Source: Ctenosaura bakeri
Taxonomy: Eukaryota > Chordata > Lepidosauria > Squamata > Iguanidae
Assembly: GCA_948474755.1 (NCBI GenBank)
Contig: CAOLHI010001825.1
Location: 62,001-126,000 of the forward strand
DNA: 64,000 bases
Reading direction: 5' to 3'
This document shows, one piece after another, positions 45,658 to 57,470 of the stretch (positions are counted from its first letter, which is position 1; each line of letters starts with the position of its first letter). Below the pieces are notes generated by a model. The model searched no databases, was not told the DNA's origin, and saw nothing but the letters and a program-made list of their open reading frames with translations. A program made the translations under genes and the position numbers.

Positions 45658-47939
45658 TGGGCCACTCTGTTCTCTATTGCCATGCTTGTTTTCCATGGCA
45701 TATATCTGCTTGCAGAGGCCAACTGAAACCCCTACTAATCAAAGTTTCTTCTGATATAAACTTGCTACCCAAGAGTTCCCATAATACTGAGAGAAATCAT
45801 CAGCTTCACTTCACTTCTTTTCACCTGCCCTACAGGCAAGTGCCACAGAATGTCAGAGACCCTCAGGGAACTTTTCAACTGACAGTGGTCCATGAAAATT
45901 ATGATGAAGTGGCAACCATAACTTGGATTGATTTTACAGATGTACATAGTTGCTGGGGGGGGAGAGAGAAACTTTATGTGAAGAGAGACTCAAACTTTCT
46001 CAATTATTTTGTTGTATCTTGGAAAAAATACTAGGCTTTGTATAGAAGCAGAAAAAAAATACTTTTAAACATTTTGAAGTAAAGGGAAAATATTTCATAT
46101 ACCATTGTCTGTGATAGTGTCTACTGCCCCAAAAGGAAGTGCAGACCAAAAGAAGCCCAAAAGGCCAAAAGAAAACAAAATACTATTTGCTGGAGCATTT
46201 TTTCCTTTTCATACCACTCAAATGATATCAATTCAACTGAATCAAAAATGCTGAATGTTAATTACATTATCAACTAGTTTGTAATACACACCACCCACAT
46301 ACACTACTGTCATTTCAGTCTGTTTGTTTTGGTAGAATACATGAAATTTCATGAAAAACATTTAAGTTGTGCCACATTGAAGGCTACATGGAAAAAATCT
46401 GATTGGAAGAGATACAGCAGCCATGGTTGGGTTCACTCCTGATAATGGTTCCCCTTATGACCTCTCTTGTACTTTTCAAAACTCCAAAAGCCATGGTCAC
46501 GCTAGATAAAGTAAAATAGCAGAGATTTCAACTGCAGTGCAAGAGATAGCCCCAGTGCCCTTCTCCACTATCCAATTAAAATGCAACTTCTGACTAAGCA
46601 TATCCAGTTATGCAGGCCAGAGGGTAATATAAATTATATGAACTAGGACTCATATTTCAGCTGTTGCTTTAGGCAAAGTGGGTTGCAGAAGACAGGATTT
46701 CTAAAAACCTGAAAAACTTTTCTCTGATTTCAACAAAACTTATTCTTCAGTCCTTGTGTTTAGGAGGGAAACTTTTGTTCATGTTATATTAACGTTAGTT
46801 AGACTTATCAAATAAGACAGAGGAGGATTAGAATTAACCATCTCTCCACTGTGCCTTTAACGGCTCGACTAATTTCCTCCAAACCCTTTCCTAAAATGAA
46901 GGGAATAATGCCCACTGAAATCAGTGCATGCAGTTTAACTTGCATAGAATTAGACCACAACTGAATATTCAATGTAGGAGTGATTTGAGTATTTAAATCT
47001 TAATTTGAGGAACACAAAAGCATTTGATTGATGTTTCTGCAGGCAAATTTCTGTGTGCTAGAAAAATGCATAACTAAAGAAAACACAGGTGCAAATGCAA
47101 TAAAATCATTTTTTCTAAACAAACATTGGAACAAATGTAGAATCGCTGAATCATTCTCTGGGGAAACTAATGTAATAAACAGGATCTGTTGATCTGACTT
47201 CAGCTGATTTCGAACAGTTCTTTTTGTTGAATTTCTGCACCCTCTTTCCTGAGGGTAAATCTTGTTGAAATCAATACACATTACCTTTGAGGAGACAAAT
47301 ATAGGCTTGCACTGTTACTGTAGTAGATGTTTTAAAACTTGTCATCTTTATAGCAGCTTTATATACAGATTTATTTGCAAAGTGTTTTGCAGTCTATAAT
47401 CAGCCTGATCCACTGAGACAAATCTGTTTATGGAAACAGATCTCCAGTATAGATCAGCTCTGTTAAGAGTGAAACTATCACATTTAGCAAACTCAAAAAA
47501 AAAAAAAAATCTCTGTTAAAGCAAGCATGGTTTTGGTGACTCCTATTTAAATATGATGCTTTATCAGAGTTCCAAAGGTTCATTCATACTGTTAAAACTA
47601 GCTACATATTTGTGTAGGTAGCAGTTGTGTAAGTTGTCTACAGTGTAATGAGTCAAAGGGACCTCACATACTATTGTGGCAGGAACATCTGTGAACAAGG
47701 AATCTTGCCAATGTACATTATGCTCTATATCTGTAGGTTATTCAATAACCAGATAAGTGTCCAGGTATAACATATGACTCAGACCTTAGAAAAGACTCCC
47801 ACAGTGCAGATCATCTCATCAGCTATTAGGAGAGGCAAGAGAAAGAAAATATTGGGAGAAGAGGGTTAGATTAGATAAAACATCATTCACACTGTTATAA
47901 ATTACTTCAATGACATTTAAATTGTCAACAGCAAGCCAT
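45658..47939. other. No recognisable feature
   Basis: About 2.3 kb without a gene or nameable repeat. A run of A lies at 47494-47508. Frames up to 93 codons lack motifs. Confidence 0.35.
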
Positions 47940-48240
47940 GCAAGTGCTGGTTATCACCTACAAAGTCTATAAACTCCTGTACAGCTTGGGTCCAACTATC
48001 CGAAAAACTGTGTCTCCCAGTATGAGCCTGCCTGTCTTAAGATCCTTGGGGAAGAGCTTTTGGTCCCACCACCATCACAGGTTTGCTTGGTAAGGAGAGG
48101 CTGGAGAGGGCCTTCTCAGTGCCTGCTCTTAGGCTGTGGACCTGCCTCTAACAAGAGACTAGGATGACACTTTCTCAGCTCTCCTTCCACCAGCAGGTAG
48201 AGATTTTTTTTTTATTTGGAGCAGGCATTTGAGGAATAAG
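47940..48240 (+). mobile_element. L2 LINE, ORF2 C-terminal part
   Basis: It reads LVITYKVYKLLYSLGPTI with later frames covering the rest of the L2 C-terminus. The motif order matches the copy at 27.3-27.6 kb (FKALHGLGPAY). It stops where the CR1 3' end begins. Confidence 0.6.
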
Positions 48241-49319
48241 CATCTTTTAGTAAATCATATAATCACAGAGTTGGAAGGAGCCCTATGGACCACCAGGTCC
48301 AACCACCTGCTCAGTGCAGAATCTCCAGCTAAAGCATTCGTAGCTGGTTGCTGTCCAGCCTCTTTTTTGAAGACATCAAGCGAAGGAGACCTCACTACCT
48401 TTTTAGGTAACTGGTTCTATTGTCGAACCACTGTCAAGAATTTTCTTCTAATGTTCAATCAAAATCTATTCTTCTACAGATTAAAATCATTAGACCTGTT
48501 CCTACCCTCTGGGGTAGCAGAGAATACCCCCCCCCGTGACAGCCCTTAAGGTATTTAAAGAATGCCAATAGTATCCCCTCTTACTCTTCTTTTCACCAAG
48601 CTGAACATGCCCAGCTCCTTCAACCTCTCCTCATATGATTTGGTCTCCATACCCCTTATCATCCTTGCTGTCTTCCTCTGAACTTGCTCCAACCTGTCTA
48701 TATCCTTCTTAAAATGAGGCACCCAGAACTGAATTGCAGTATTCCCAATGAGACCTGACCAATGCAGAATATAGTGAGTCTATTACTTCCCTTGACTTAG
48801 AAACTATACTTTGATTAATGCAAGCTAAAATATTATTTGCCCTCTTTGCTGCAGTATCACATTACTACCTCATGGTCACCTTATGATCAACAATATTCCC
48901 AACATCCTTTTCATATGTAGTACTGCTGAGCCTCCATACTGTACCTGTGCATTTCATTTTTGTGACCTAAATGTAGAAATTGGCATTTGTTTCTACTGAA
49001 TTTCATTTTATTAATTTATGCCCAATTTTCTAGTTTATCTAAGCCCTTTTGAATTCTGTTCTTTCCAATCTGTTAGCTACCCCTCCAAATTTTCTATCAT
49101 CTGAAAACTTGATAAAGATTCCTTCCACTCCATATCAATGTCTCTAACAAAAATGCTGAAAAGTGATGGCCCTAGGTCAGAACCCTGAGGCACTTCACTT
49201 GAGACCTCCTTAGTTTGAAGCACAGCCATTGATGACATCTATTTGAACACAGTTTTCCAGCCAATAAGGGATTCTTCTGACAATTTTCACATCTATTCCA
49301 CATTTAATTGGTTTACCCA

Positions 49320-49544
49320 TCAAGTATTATGGGATAACTTATAAAATGACTTGCTGAAATCCAGATAAGTGACATCCACAACATTCCCACCATCTACTGA
49401 ACTAGAGACCTGACTGAAAAAAGATATAAGCTTAGCTTGGTAGGATTTGTTCTTGACAAATCCATGCTGGCTCCTACTGATCACTGATCTATTATCATCA
49501 AGATAATTGCAGACAGAATCCTGTATAATCCATTCTAAGGCCAT
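49320..49544 (-). pseudogene. CR1 reverse transcriptase fragment
   Basis: It reads SRSQHGFVKNKSYQAKLISF and motif A as VDVTYLDFSKSFYKLSH, which keeps the first catalytic Asp. The later catalytic region (about 49080-49130) is present only as broken sequence. Confidence 0.8.
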
Positions 49545-49741
49545 TTCTGTACTATACTGTTATAGCGCTATTATTCCACTTTCTCATATCCTGTGGAATT
49601 CTGGGATTTGCAGTTTAGGGAAGGGCATTTAAAATTCTCAGCCAGAGAGCTCTTTGGCCTCAGTGAACTAAAAACCTCAGAATTCCACAGGATGCTGAAA
49701 GTGGAATAATAGCACTATAACAGTGTAGTGTGGAAATGGCC
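49539..49741. mobile_element. Hairpin DNA transposon in CR1, 203 bp, TSD TAA
   Basis: The ends GGCCATTTCTGTAC and the complement of GGCCATTTCCACAC are flanked by exact TAA at 49536-49538 and 49742-49744. Removing it rejoins the CR1 sequence. It has the central 'gagagctctttggcc' block. Same family as 4.0, 11.1, 57.3 and 59.4 kb. Confidence 0.93.
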
Positions 49742-49895
49742 TAATATTTTTCCTGGTATTGAAGTCAAGCTGACTGGTCTGCAGTTTTCTCTATCCTCTT
49801 TTTTGCCTTTTTTCAGATGTTTCCCATTGGGATTGTTTGTAATTGTGCATTTTGCAATTCCTTCTTTAAGAACTGCCACTCTTGCTGAGTTTCTA

Positions 49896-50293
49896 TTAGC
49901 ATCTCAATCCATGGGGTTCTGCCAAGTATTTCCCTGAACTTGTTAAAATCAGCTTTCCTGAAATCCGCAGTCCATGTCTTGCTATACCCTTCTTGGTCTG
50001 TCCCACAACTACAAATTTTAGCACTATATGATCACTTCCCCTAAAGTACCAACTACATTTATTCTGGTGAGCATAAAATGTGCAAGGCACATCAGGAATT
50101 TGTTGGAGAGCCTATGCTTAGCAAATTTCATCTCCCAGCAGATAGCAGAGTAATTGAAGTCCCTCATAACTACTAATTCTTGCCTATTTGAGATTTCTGA
50201 GATTTGTTTCTGAAAAGCATAATCTACTGCCTCTTCTTGATTCGGTGGCCTTAATAAACTCCTACAGAATGTTGTTTTTCTTTCTTTCTCCAT
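49896..50293 (-). pseudogene. CR1 ORF2 endonuclease fragment
   Basis: Frame 50024-50293 reads LLRPPNQEEAVDYAFQKQ and VVMRDFNYSAICWE, the apurinic-endonuclease-like motif normally written MGDFN…WE. The next frame reads GSDHIVLKF, the SDH motif that carries a catalytic His, then a shifted frame with the DFRKADFNKFREILG-type region. Family knowledge places this upstream of the reverse transcriptase in ORF2. Frameshifts disable it. Confidence 0.8.
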
Positions 50294-50594
50294 GTATTTT
50301 TACCCAAACGCTTTCAACTGGTGCACTCTAAACACTCTCATGGAAGTCTACAGGTGAATTTGTCATTAACATATAATTTCTGCCATTGCTATTCCTTTTG
50401 AATAGGCTAAAGCCTTCAATTGTAAAGTTCCAACTATTGGATTCATCCCACCAGGTCCCTGTTATGCCTATAAAGTCATATTTAACTTCCTGTACTGGGA
50501 CTTCAAACTCATCTTGAAGAGTTTCTTAAATTCTTTGTGTTGTTGCAGAGACATCTGAAGCTTTGTTCTCACTATTAATTTACTGTCAGATTTT

Positions 50595-51743
50595 CTATGC
50601 TTTCTCTCCTTCATTTTCTCTTCTAGAATTCACATCTTTGTATTTAGAGCTTGCCTTTGGGATGATGTCTGAACTATCAGCTCCAACCCCACAAGGGTTT
50701 AGCTTAAACTCATCTTGATCAGATTCACCATGCTTTTCCAAAAGATATTCTTCCCAGTTTTGTGAGGTGCCTAAAACTAATATTCCTCTGTCTAGTAAGT
50801 GAAGACTGTGGTCCCAGAAACCAAACCTCTCCATCTCACCATCTATGTAGTCAGTCGTTCACTTTTAGTATCTTCCTGTCTCTGTGTAGTGCTCTAACCT
50901 TCACTGGCAGAATTGATGAGAATATCACCTGTGCCTCAGACCTCTTCAGCATCCTGCCCAAAGCTTCATAATCAAAGTGATCTATCCAAAAGTATTCTTG
51001 ATAGTGTTATTGGTTCCCACATGAATGAGGAGAAAGGAGTATTGATATCTGTTCTTGTTGAGTTTTGGCAAGTTGTCAGTGACATCCTGGATACATGCAC
51101 AGGAAAACAACACACTTTCCAATTCATCCTGTAAGGCTGGCATTACAGATGCCTCTTTACCACTGAGCAATGAGTATCCAACCACCAGCACCTTTATTTC
51201 CTTCTTGTTGCACTTGGCATTATATTGTCTCCTTCCTTGGCATGTGGTATCCCTTACTGCTAGTGTCATACTTGAGCATCTTCACTGCTGCCATCCTCAT
51301 AAACATGTAGGAAGTGAAAACTTAGACAGAGAGATACTGAATCCTTTTTGTATGGTCTGCTTCTGACAGTGACCGTTCTCCACTGCATTTCCTCATTGTT
51401 ACAGGCCTCTTCATTTTCCTTGGCTTCTTCCTGTTGGTTCTGTTTGATCAGTTCTGTATAGGAAGTCCTCATGTTCTCTCATGCTCTGAAATAAATCAAC
51501 ACCTAGCTGTAGTGCACCGACCTTCTGTTCCAAGAGAGCTACTAATTTGCACTTGCAGCAGGTACAGTTGGTGAAGTTTTCTGGCAACACAAACATTGAA
51601 CATACATTGCAACAGACAACTACGGATACTTCTGTCTTCATCTCTGCTGTTATTTCTCTCTCTAACTCCCCTGTAATATCTATATGGGATATAACCGGCT
51701 CAAACTCTTGCTGCTTCTCCCTACCTGGCTGCTTTTTTGGCAT
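50595..51743 (-). pseudogene. CR1 ORF1: zinc-finger and SGNH-esterase remnants
   Basis: Frame 51411-51743 begins MPKKQPGR and contains a Cys-rich segment (CCNVCSMFVLPENFTNCTCC, then KCK) followed by a helical stretch LVALLEQKVGALQLGV. Frame 50982-51269 contains KEIKVLVVGYSLLSGKEASV and LLIHVGTNN. In CR1 ORF1 these positions are the esterase block I (GDSL; here GYSL) and block III (GTND). The downstream frame 50595-50834 reads WMERFGFWDH-like sequence but lacks the expected DGVHL block. CR1 ORF1 acts in RNA and membrane or lipid association during retrotransposition, from what is known of the family. This copy is inactive. Confidence 0.75.
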
Positions 51744-51829
51744 AGCAACTGATGGCTGATGGGGAAAAGGATGCAGATGAGCTGATATTCTCCCAAAGCT
51801 TCATCTCCTGGTTCTGCTGTGCTTTCTAT

Positions 51830-52046
51830 TTTTAGCGTTAGATTTTTAAATGATTTTACATTGTTTTAATGTCAAAGTTTTAATAGGATAGTTCATTTAA
51901 TCATTTTACTTTCATCTTAACAATTCTCTCCCCTCACCCCCCAGCTTTTTTTTTTTTTTCTATTTTGTTCTAATCTTGTCATAAGCTGCCTTGGGTCTGG
52001 AGGCAGAAGAAATATGATATATAAATAATAAAATAAAATAAAAATG
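51830..52046 (+). mobile_element. L2 LINE tail
   Basis: It ends cataagctgccttgggtctg, gaggcagaagaaatatgata and tataaataataaaataaaat, the L2-type terminus with a (TAAAA)n tail. A T run (51945-51960) lies inside. Confidence 0.65.
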
Positions 52047-52150
52047 GGAACCCATTTTGGATTGAGACTCCAGCATGGAGGGTCATAACATTTGTTACTT
52101 CCCACTCACTCTGATCCCAATCTGGGGATGTGTTTTTGTCCTTCTCCCTC

Positions 52151-53001
52151 TGTTACCCTGTATGTTGGGGGTCCCGGGAGGGGCGCCCAAATAACCAAAT
52201 AAAAACACAAGTTGGGGGAATTTAGCTGGAGCACTCTCTTGGCTAAACGAGAGGCAGGGTAACTTTAGCAAGGATCTTTTAACCCTATGTATACAGCGGC
52301 AGGTCAGAGAGCGGCTAGACCAGGTTTTCAAAGTAACAAACAATACTTTATCAAAGACAAGAAACACACAAGACAAGACATAAACTAACTAGCTGAGAAA
52401 TAGAAACAGGGAGTGATTCGGGAAAGGCAATACGACACCTGGTCTCGTAGTCCTGGAGAGAAGCGGGGTTCCGGGGAAGAAAGCTCAGCGGGGCTCGCTG
52501 AGGGGAGTTTCCTTAGACAACCGGTAGCAAGGCGGGATGGAAGTCCAAAGTAGTCTGAAGACCATTTGGAAATGAGGGGTTTTTATAGGGGAGTTTGTGC
52601 CTACTGGTTATGGCATGCCAGGTGAGAACAAAGGGAGTTTGGAGCTGGACAAAGGATTTGGAAAAGGTCAAGTTTGCATGATGAGCTTAACGCTCGACGA
52701 CAATAGTTTGGCCAGTTTGTAAATGTCCTGTCTAAAAGGACTGGTTCGGCTGTGAGCCGTGCAGCTATTGTGAGGTTTGCAGTTGGAAGTTCCCTGAAGC
52801 TACGAGCGAGGCTTGAGTTGCTGGCCTCAATAGGGTCTGGAATGTAAAACCATTAGCGGCCGCACTCTGTCCGTGCTTGTCCGGAGAACCTCGCAAACAC
52901 GTGGAGTGAGGTGGCTGGAGAAAGGTCAAGCAAAGGATGAATTGTTTGATATCAAAATGATATCTGAAGTCCTCAACAATAGTGCCATAGCTGGAGTAAC
53001 A
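52151..53001 (-). mobile_element. Solo LTR, 851 bp, TSD CCTC
   Basis: The plus strand begins TGTTACCCTG and ends CTGGAGTAACA, flanked by exact CCTC (52147-52150 and 53002-53005). The complement of TATAAAAA is at 52580-52587. The polyadenylation signal has decayed to GATAAA near 52351. It is the same subfamily as the 12.2 and 54.7 kb LTRs, in the opposite orientation. No viral genes are present. Confidence 0.9.
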
Positions 53002-53132
53002 CCTCTGTGTACCTCTGATCAGTGCTATAAGGGATTTCTCTCAACACTTCATCATAGTGTCGATATAATATGAGTAGAAAGATGGGAGAGCCAACTCCCA
53101 GTAGACACAATTACTAACCAGGAATGCATTTA

Positions 53133-53363
53133 CACTACACAGTGATAGCAATTTGATATCACTTTAAATTTTCCTGGTTCTACCCTAAACATCTTGTGAT
53201 TTTTAATTTGGTGAGGTACTGAGAGAGATCTCTGATGTTGCAGTTCAGGGAGTGCACTAAAGTTCTTGAGAAACAAATTCTAAATTCTACACTAAACTAC
53301 AAATCCAAAGAATGAAGCCATTGCAGTGAAACTGATGTCAAACTGCTGCAACTGTGAGGTACA
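53133..53363. mobile_element. Old palindromic DNA transposon
   Basis: gcatttacactacacagtga and atatcactttaaattttcct lead in, and tgatgtcaaactgctgcaac leads out. Both halves carry inverse versions of an 'aactacaaatcc' / 'atgttgcagttcaggg' core. Related to the 32.6-kb subfamily. No clean target duplication is readable. Confidence 0.55.
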
Positions 53364-54697
53364 GATACATTCTAGGACCACCTATTGCCTCCTACCTCTG
53401 TCTTGTTTTGGATTATCTAACTGAAATAAAAGAGGATTCTCTCCTCCAGTCCAGACTGCTCCCTGGAACTGTAAGCATGAACACTCAGCCTTCTCTTGTG
53501 CTCTCGGATCTCTTAAATGGAGATAATGACACTTACTCCCAAGATTCCTGAGACATTCAGAGTTAAGGTTGTTCAATTTATAGATCCGGGGGAAAAGATG
53601 GGGGAACGGAATCCCAGAAAGACAACTTATGGCCATGGCAGAAATGAATCCAGATCTCATAGATTCTTTCTTTTTGTTACTTAGTAGATACCTTTTCTTG
53701 ATATTGGCAGCTATTCATCTTGGCTTTAGAACTGAAGCAGAGCTCAGAAAAGTCCCTAGATCTTCTTTCTAGCAACAGGGCACCAATTTTATGGAAAATA
53801 TCTCAATAAAAGCTCCTCAGAACCTTACCAAAAGCATATTCTTGTTGCATTTGTTCAAAAAGTGACAGTTCAGACTAATAATGCTAATTATAAATTATTT
53901 ATTTGTTTAAAGCATCTTTATCCCAGACCTCAAGTGAAAAGGCTTCCAGAGCAATTTGCATAAGATGAACAAAAAGCAAGACAGTCCTAGCCCTCAGGGT
54001 GAGTAATAAGGCAAAAGAAGAAAAAATGTTGGGGAAAATAAGCACATTCAGCAAGAAATTCTTAAATTTGCACATAATGTCTTATAATGGACAGCTGGAA
54101 TGGAAACAATTTACCCAAAAGAGGAGATAAATGAGTGTGGACTTTCTGATGAAAGATAGCTGATGAAGTGATCCTTTTCCTTGCTGCAGCCTGATAGTTT
54201 TTGTTAAGTTATCACAGAGCGTTCCAAATGGTACGTTGCGACACATTAGTGTGTCTCCTGAAGTGTGTAGGTGTGTTGCCCACAATCTTGGAAATGTATG
54301 CTATTATTTATAAATCATATATGTTTAAAAATATATGAAAGGTTTTCATGAGATTTCATTATTACAATTTATGTATGTGTCTATATCTCTTATAAGAGGT
54401 TAATTTAACCTCCAATTTGCCAGTAAAAATGAATTACTGTGTCGTGAAATGATGCATGTCTAACAAGTGTGTCACCAACATGAAAAGTTTGGAAAGCTCT
54501 GGGTTATCAGCAGAAGGAGAGGGGAGTTGGTCTCTCCAGAAACTGGCCCTGTCTCCATTCTCACCTTCTGCAGCCACCGGATGGAATGGAATATATGAAC
54601 ATTATATGTGAACAAGTTATCAGGATCATATATGAAAACACAATACCCAGAGATTATACTTCCTGAGTTATCCTGTAATATACAGAATGTACAAGTG
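53364..54697. other. No gene seen; possible decayed LINE tail
   Basis: 53895-54010 (agcatctttatcccagacct, caagtgaaaaggcttccaga) may be an old LINE 3' end on the minus strand. Otherwise I see nothing. Confidence 0.3.
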
Positions 54698-55136
54698 GCA
54701 ATGTTACCACGGTTATACTACGTCTGGTGAGAGCACTAGATATCTCTTGATATCAAACTTATTTGGCCTTTATGTGACCTTTCTCTGCCACCCTACTCCA
54801 CGTGTTTGCAAGGGTCACCAGCCGAGCACGTAATAGGCGCGGCCATTAATGGTTGTACATTCCAAACCTCATTTAGGCAGGCAACTTAATGCCTCTCCGA
54901 TGCTTCAGGGACCATTCCTTCTTGCAAACCCGCCTTGCTCAGTGCGACTTTACACAAAGACGCCCGGCCAAGTGCCGAGCCATTCCTTTATGTTGGGCCA
55001 TTTGCATACTGGCCATACTATTGTCATCCAGCACTACGCTCATCATGTAAAACCTGACTTTTTCCAATGCCTTTGTCCCGCTCTAAATTCCTTTGTTCTC
55101 ACCGAGCATGGCATGGCCTGTATGTAAAATCCACAC

Positions 55137-55144
55137 TATAAAAA
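55137..55144 (+). promoter_or_regulatory. LTR TATA box
   Basis: TATAAAAA followed by a C run, at the same relative position as 12598-12605. Confidence 0.7.
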
Positions 55145-55401
55145 CCCCCTGACTCCGAGCGCCCCTTGGATCACTTGCTCGGACTGCTTGGATCACCCTG
55201 GACTTCCATCCAGCCTTGCTGCCACTCTGTCCAGTGAAGTTGTCCCCTCAGTGAGCCGTGCTGAGCTTTCCTCCTCCATTTCCTCCATTTCTCTCCAGGA
55301 CTACGTGAAAAGGTGTTGTATTACCCACTCCCCTGAAAACTCTCCATTTCTATTTCCAGTTAGTGGTGCATATGTGTTGTCTTGTTTGTCGTTTGTCTTT
55401 T

Positions 55402-55407
55402 AATAAA
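55402..55407 (+). terminator. LTR polyadenylation signal
   Basis: AATAAA follows gtttgtcttttaat, about 265 bp after the TATA box. Confidence 0.7.
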
Positions 55408-55644
55408 ACTGCTATTTTTGTTACTTTAAAACTTGCCTGGCTACTCTTCTGATCTGATGCCATAGACATAGGGTTAAAAGATCCTAGCTAAGTTACCCTG
55501 CCTCTCATTAGTTTGAGAGAGTGCTCGGGTCTAATTTCCCCCATCTTGTGTTTTTATTTGGTAATTTGGGCGCCCCTCCCAGGACCCCCAATATACAGGG
55601 TAACAGCAATGAAAGAAAGAGAGAGGCATTGTAAATGGCTTGTA

Positions 55645-55683
55645 TACTTAACATTTTTTATTTATTTATTTATTTATTTATTT
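55645..55683. repeat. (TTTA)n microsatellite
   Basis: About eight TTTA units in tttatttatttatttattta. Confidence 0.9.
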
Positions 55684-56544
55684 TCAAAGAATGAGAACAG
55701 CTACTTGCACTTGAGGGCAAAGATTGAATTTTAGTCTGTACAATATGGGAGAAGTCCATTTCTGCTCTCAGCTCTGTTATTAGTGTATGCTACAGATTCC
55801 CACACAGTATATTTAATTTGGTCATGTAGCCCACTGACCTTGCTACCAGTGAGGGGAAAAACAGCGTTGTCAGTCATGCTTCAGGCAAATCAAACAGTTT
55901 GATACACTTGCATTGCCTGCAATGCAACCTTAACACATGGATGTGCGTTGCCCAAACACGGATCAATGTTGTTCAAAGTTCACAAGCACATTCTGAATAT
56001 TATATTGAACACATAAATCATTAGCTATCATGCACATTATGTAGGGCACAAGAGGTTTGTAGAAGGCACTGAAAACATAAAAACTCAAATTCATTTCCTT
56101 CATGCCTGACAGTTTCCTACATAATGACTTTGCTAAAAAAGAAAAGGAGAAGCACATTGCAAATGTAAACAGTGTTTATTTTTACTGTGGTTTCCCCCCT
56201 GCCAATCACACTTCCTTAACCTCACCCGTCTCTTCTCAGTATCTAGACTAAAACAAAAACACATGATAATTACCAGACTTTGGTTTGAAGAAATAAAAAA
56301 GGCCTCTTCAGAATCTCAAAAGCAAGTACTTTAATTCATAAACTCTTACGGTTTAACTCTTCAAATACTGGCATTTGCCAGAATTCTAAGGGAATTAAGT
56401 GTATCTAGGACAGAAGTGGAGAACCACACTGGACCCTGTTTGGAAATGCACCCTTTGGCACATCCTAAAGAGATTCATGATGAAAAAGGGAAGAGCAGGA
56501 AGAGAGAGAAAAAGAGTGGGGTTTAAGAATGGTGGGTGTGTGGT

Positions 56545-56576
<32 letters not shown>

Positions 56577-57268
56577 AACTACCACTGCACTACCACGCTA
56601 TTTTAAATGTTTCTAAAGAAAGAAAAAAGTATTGAATTTCAATGATCTGAAGAGAGCAGGGTGACTTTGCTGCACCCACCGCTGGTATCCTCATGCCTCT
56701 TGGACTCCAAGCAAGAGACGTATATTATAGCAGTGAGCAAAAAGCACTCAGATGAAAATGTGGCTCAACATTTGAAGGAAAGGAAAGGAAAGGAAAGGAA
56801 AGGAAAGGAAAGGAAAGGAAAATTCTCTGAGCTTCCAGGTAATTCACTGTCCTCCTTCCCGGCAAGCAATTCAGGAACAACCTTACATCATGACATTGCA
56901 TAGTTTCAAACTGAGGTGAAACCACTGATCATGTGACAGTTTTGTTCTAATTTCTCAGCCAGAGAAGTTCTTAGTCTGTCACAACTACTGTTGTTGTTTT
57001 AAACTGTTTTAAACTTCTAGAATTGTATACAATCCTGAAACGCTTTGATACAGAGGCATGAAACACATAAATAGACACAAAACACAAAGCAGGAACCACT
57101 GCTGGTAAATCCTCTTTTGCTTATATTTCATATCCCCCTTCCCCTCACAAATCATTAAAAAAAACTCCTTTTATTTTGGGATTTGTAAATATGGTAAAGA
57201 ATCAGAGAACATTTCTGGCTCGGCCTTACATGTATTTGCCACAACAAGAAGTACCTGTTCCAAACTTT
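55684..57268. other. No gene seen; two simple repeats
   Basis: (GA)n lies at about 56545-56577. (GGAAA)n at 56776-56822 has nine perfect units. The 78-80-codon frames that cross them are repeat artefacts. Confidence 0.6.
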
Positions 57269-57470
57269 GCCTATTTCTGCACTACACTGCTACAGTGCTC
57301 TTATTCCACTTTCAACATCCTATGGAATCCTGGGCTTTGCAGTTTGGGGAAGGGCACTTAGAATTCTCAGCCACAGAGCTCTTTGGACTCTGTAAACTAC
57401 AAATTCCAGAATTCCACAGGATGTTGAAAATGGAATAATAGCACTATAACAATGTAGGGCAGAAATGGCC
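57269..57470. mobile_element. Hairpin DNA transposon, ~202 bp
   Basis: The left end gcctatttctgcactacact pairs with the right end caatgtagggcagaaatggc. The interior matches the 49.5-kb copy (cacagagctctttggactct). The flanks TTT and TCT differ. Confidence 0.88.

Larger units (their letters stand above)
48256..51790 (-). mobile_element. CR1 LINE with ORF1 and ORF2 remnants, ~3.3 kb
   Basis: This is the longest single element in the window. The plus strand starts at the 3' terminus (ATCATATAATCACAGAGTTG). Going 5' on the minus strand come the ORF2 C-terminus (48.5-49.0 kb), the reverse-transcriptase core (49.0-49.8 kb), the endonuclease (49.8-50.3 kb) and ORF1 (50.6-51.75 kb). A hairpin transposon interrupts it at 49539-49741. 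Part of ORF2 between the endonuclease and the reverse transcriptase is deleted. All frames are broken. The old subfamily matches the 0.4-kb and 19.4-kb 3' ends. Confidence 0.87.
54702..55605 (+). mobile_element. Solo LTR, 904 bp, TSD GCAA
   Basis: It begins TGTTACCACGG and ends ATACAGGGTAACA, flanked by exact GCAA (54698-54701 and 55606-55609). It is the best preserved LTR here: TATA box, polyadenylation signal and a C-rich run near the 3' end (gcgcccctcccaggaccccc) are all clear. No internal sequence remains. It is inverted relative to the LTR that ends 1.7 kb upstream. Confidence 0.92.
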
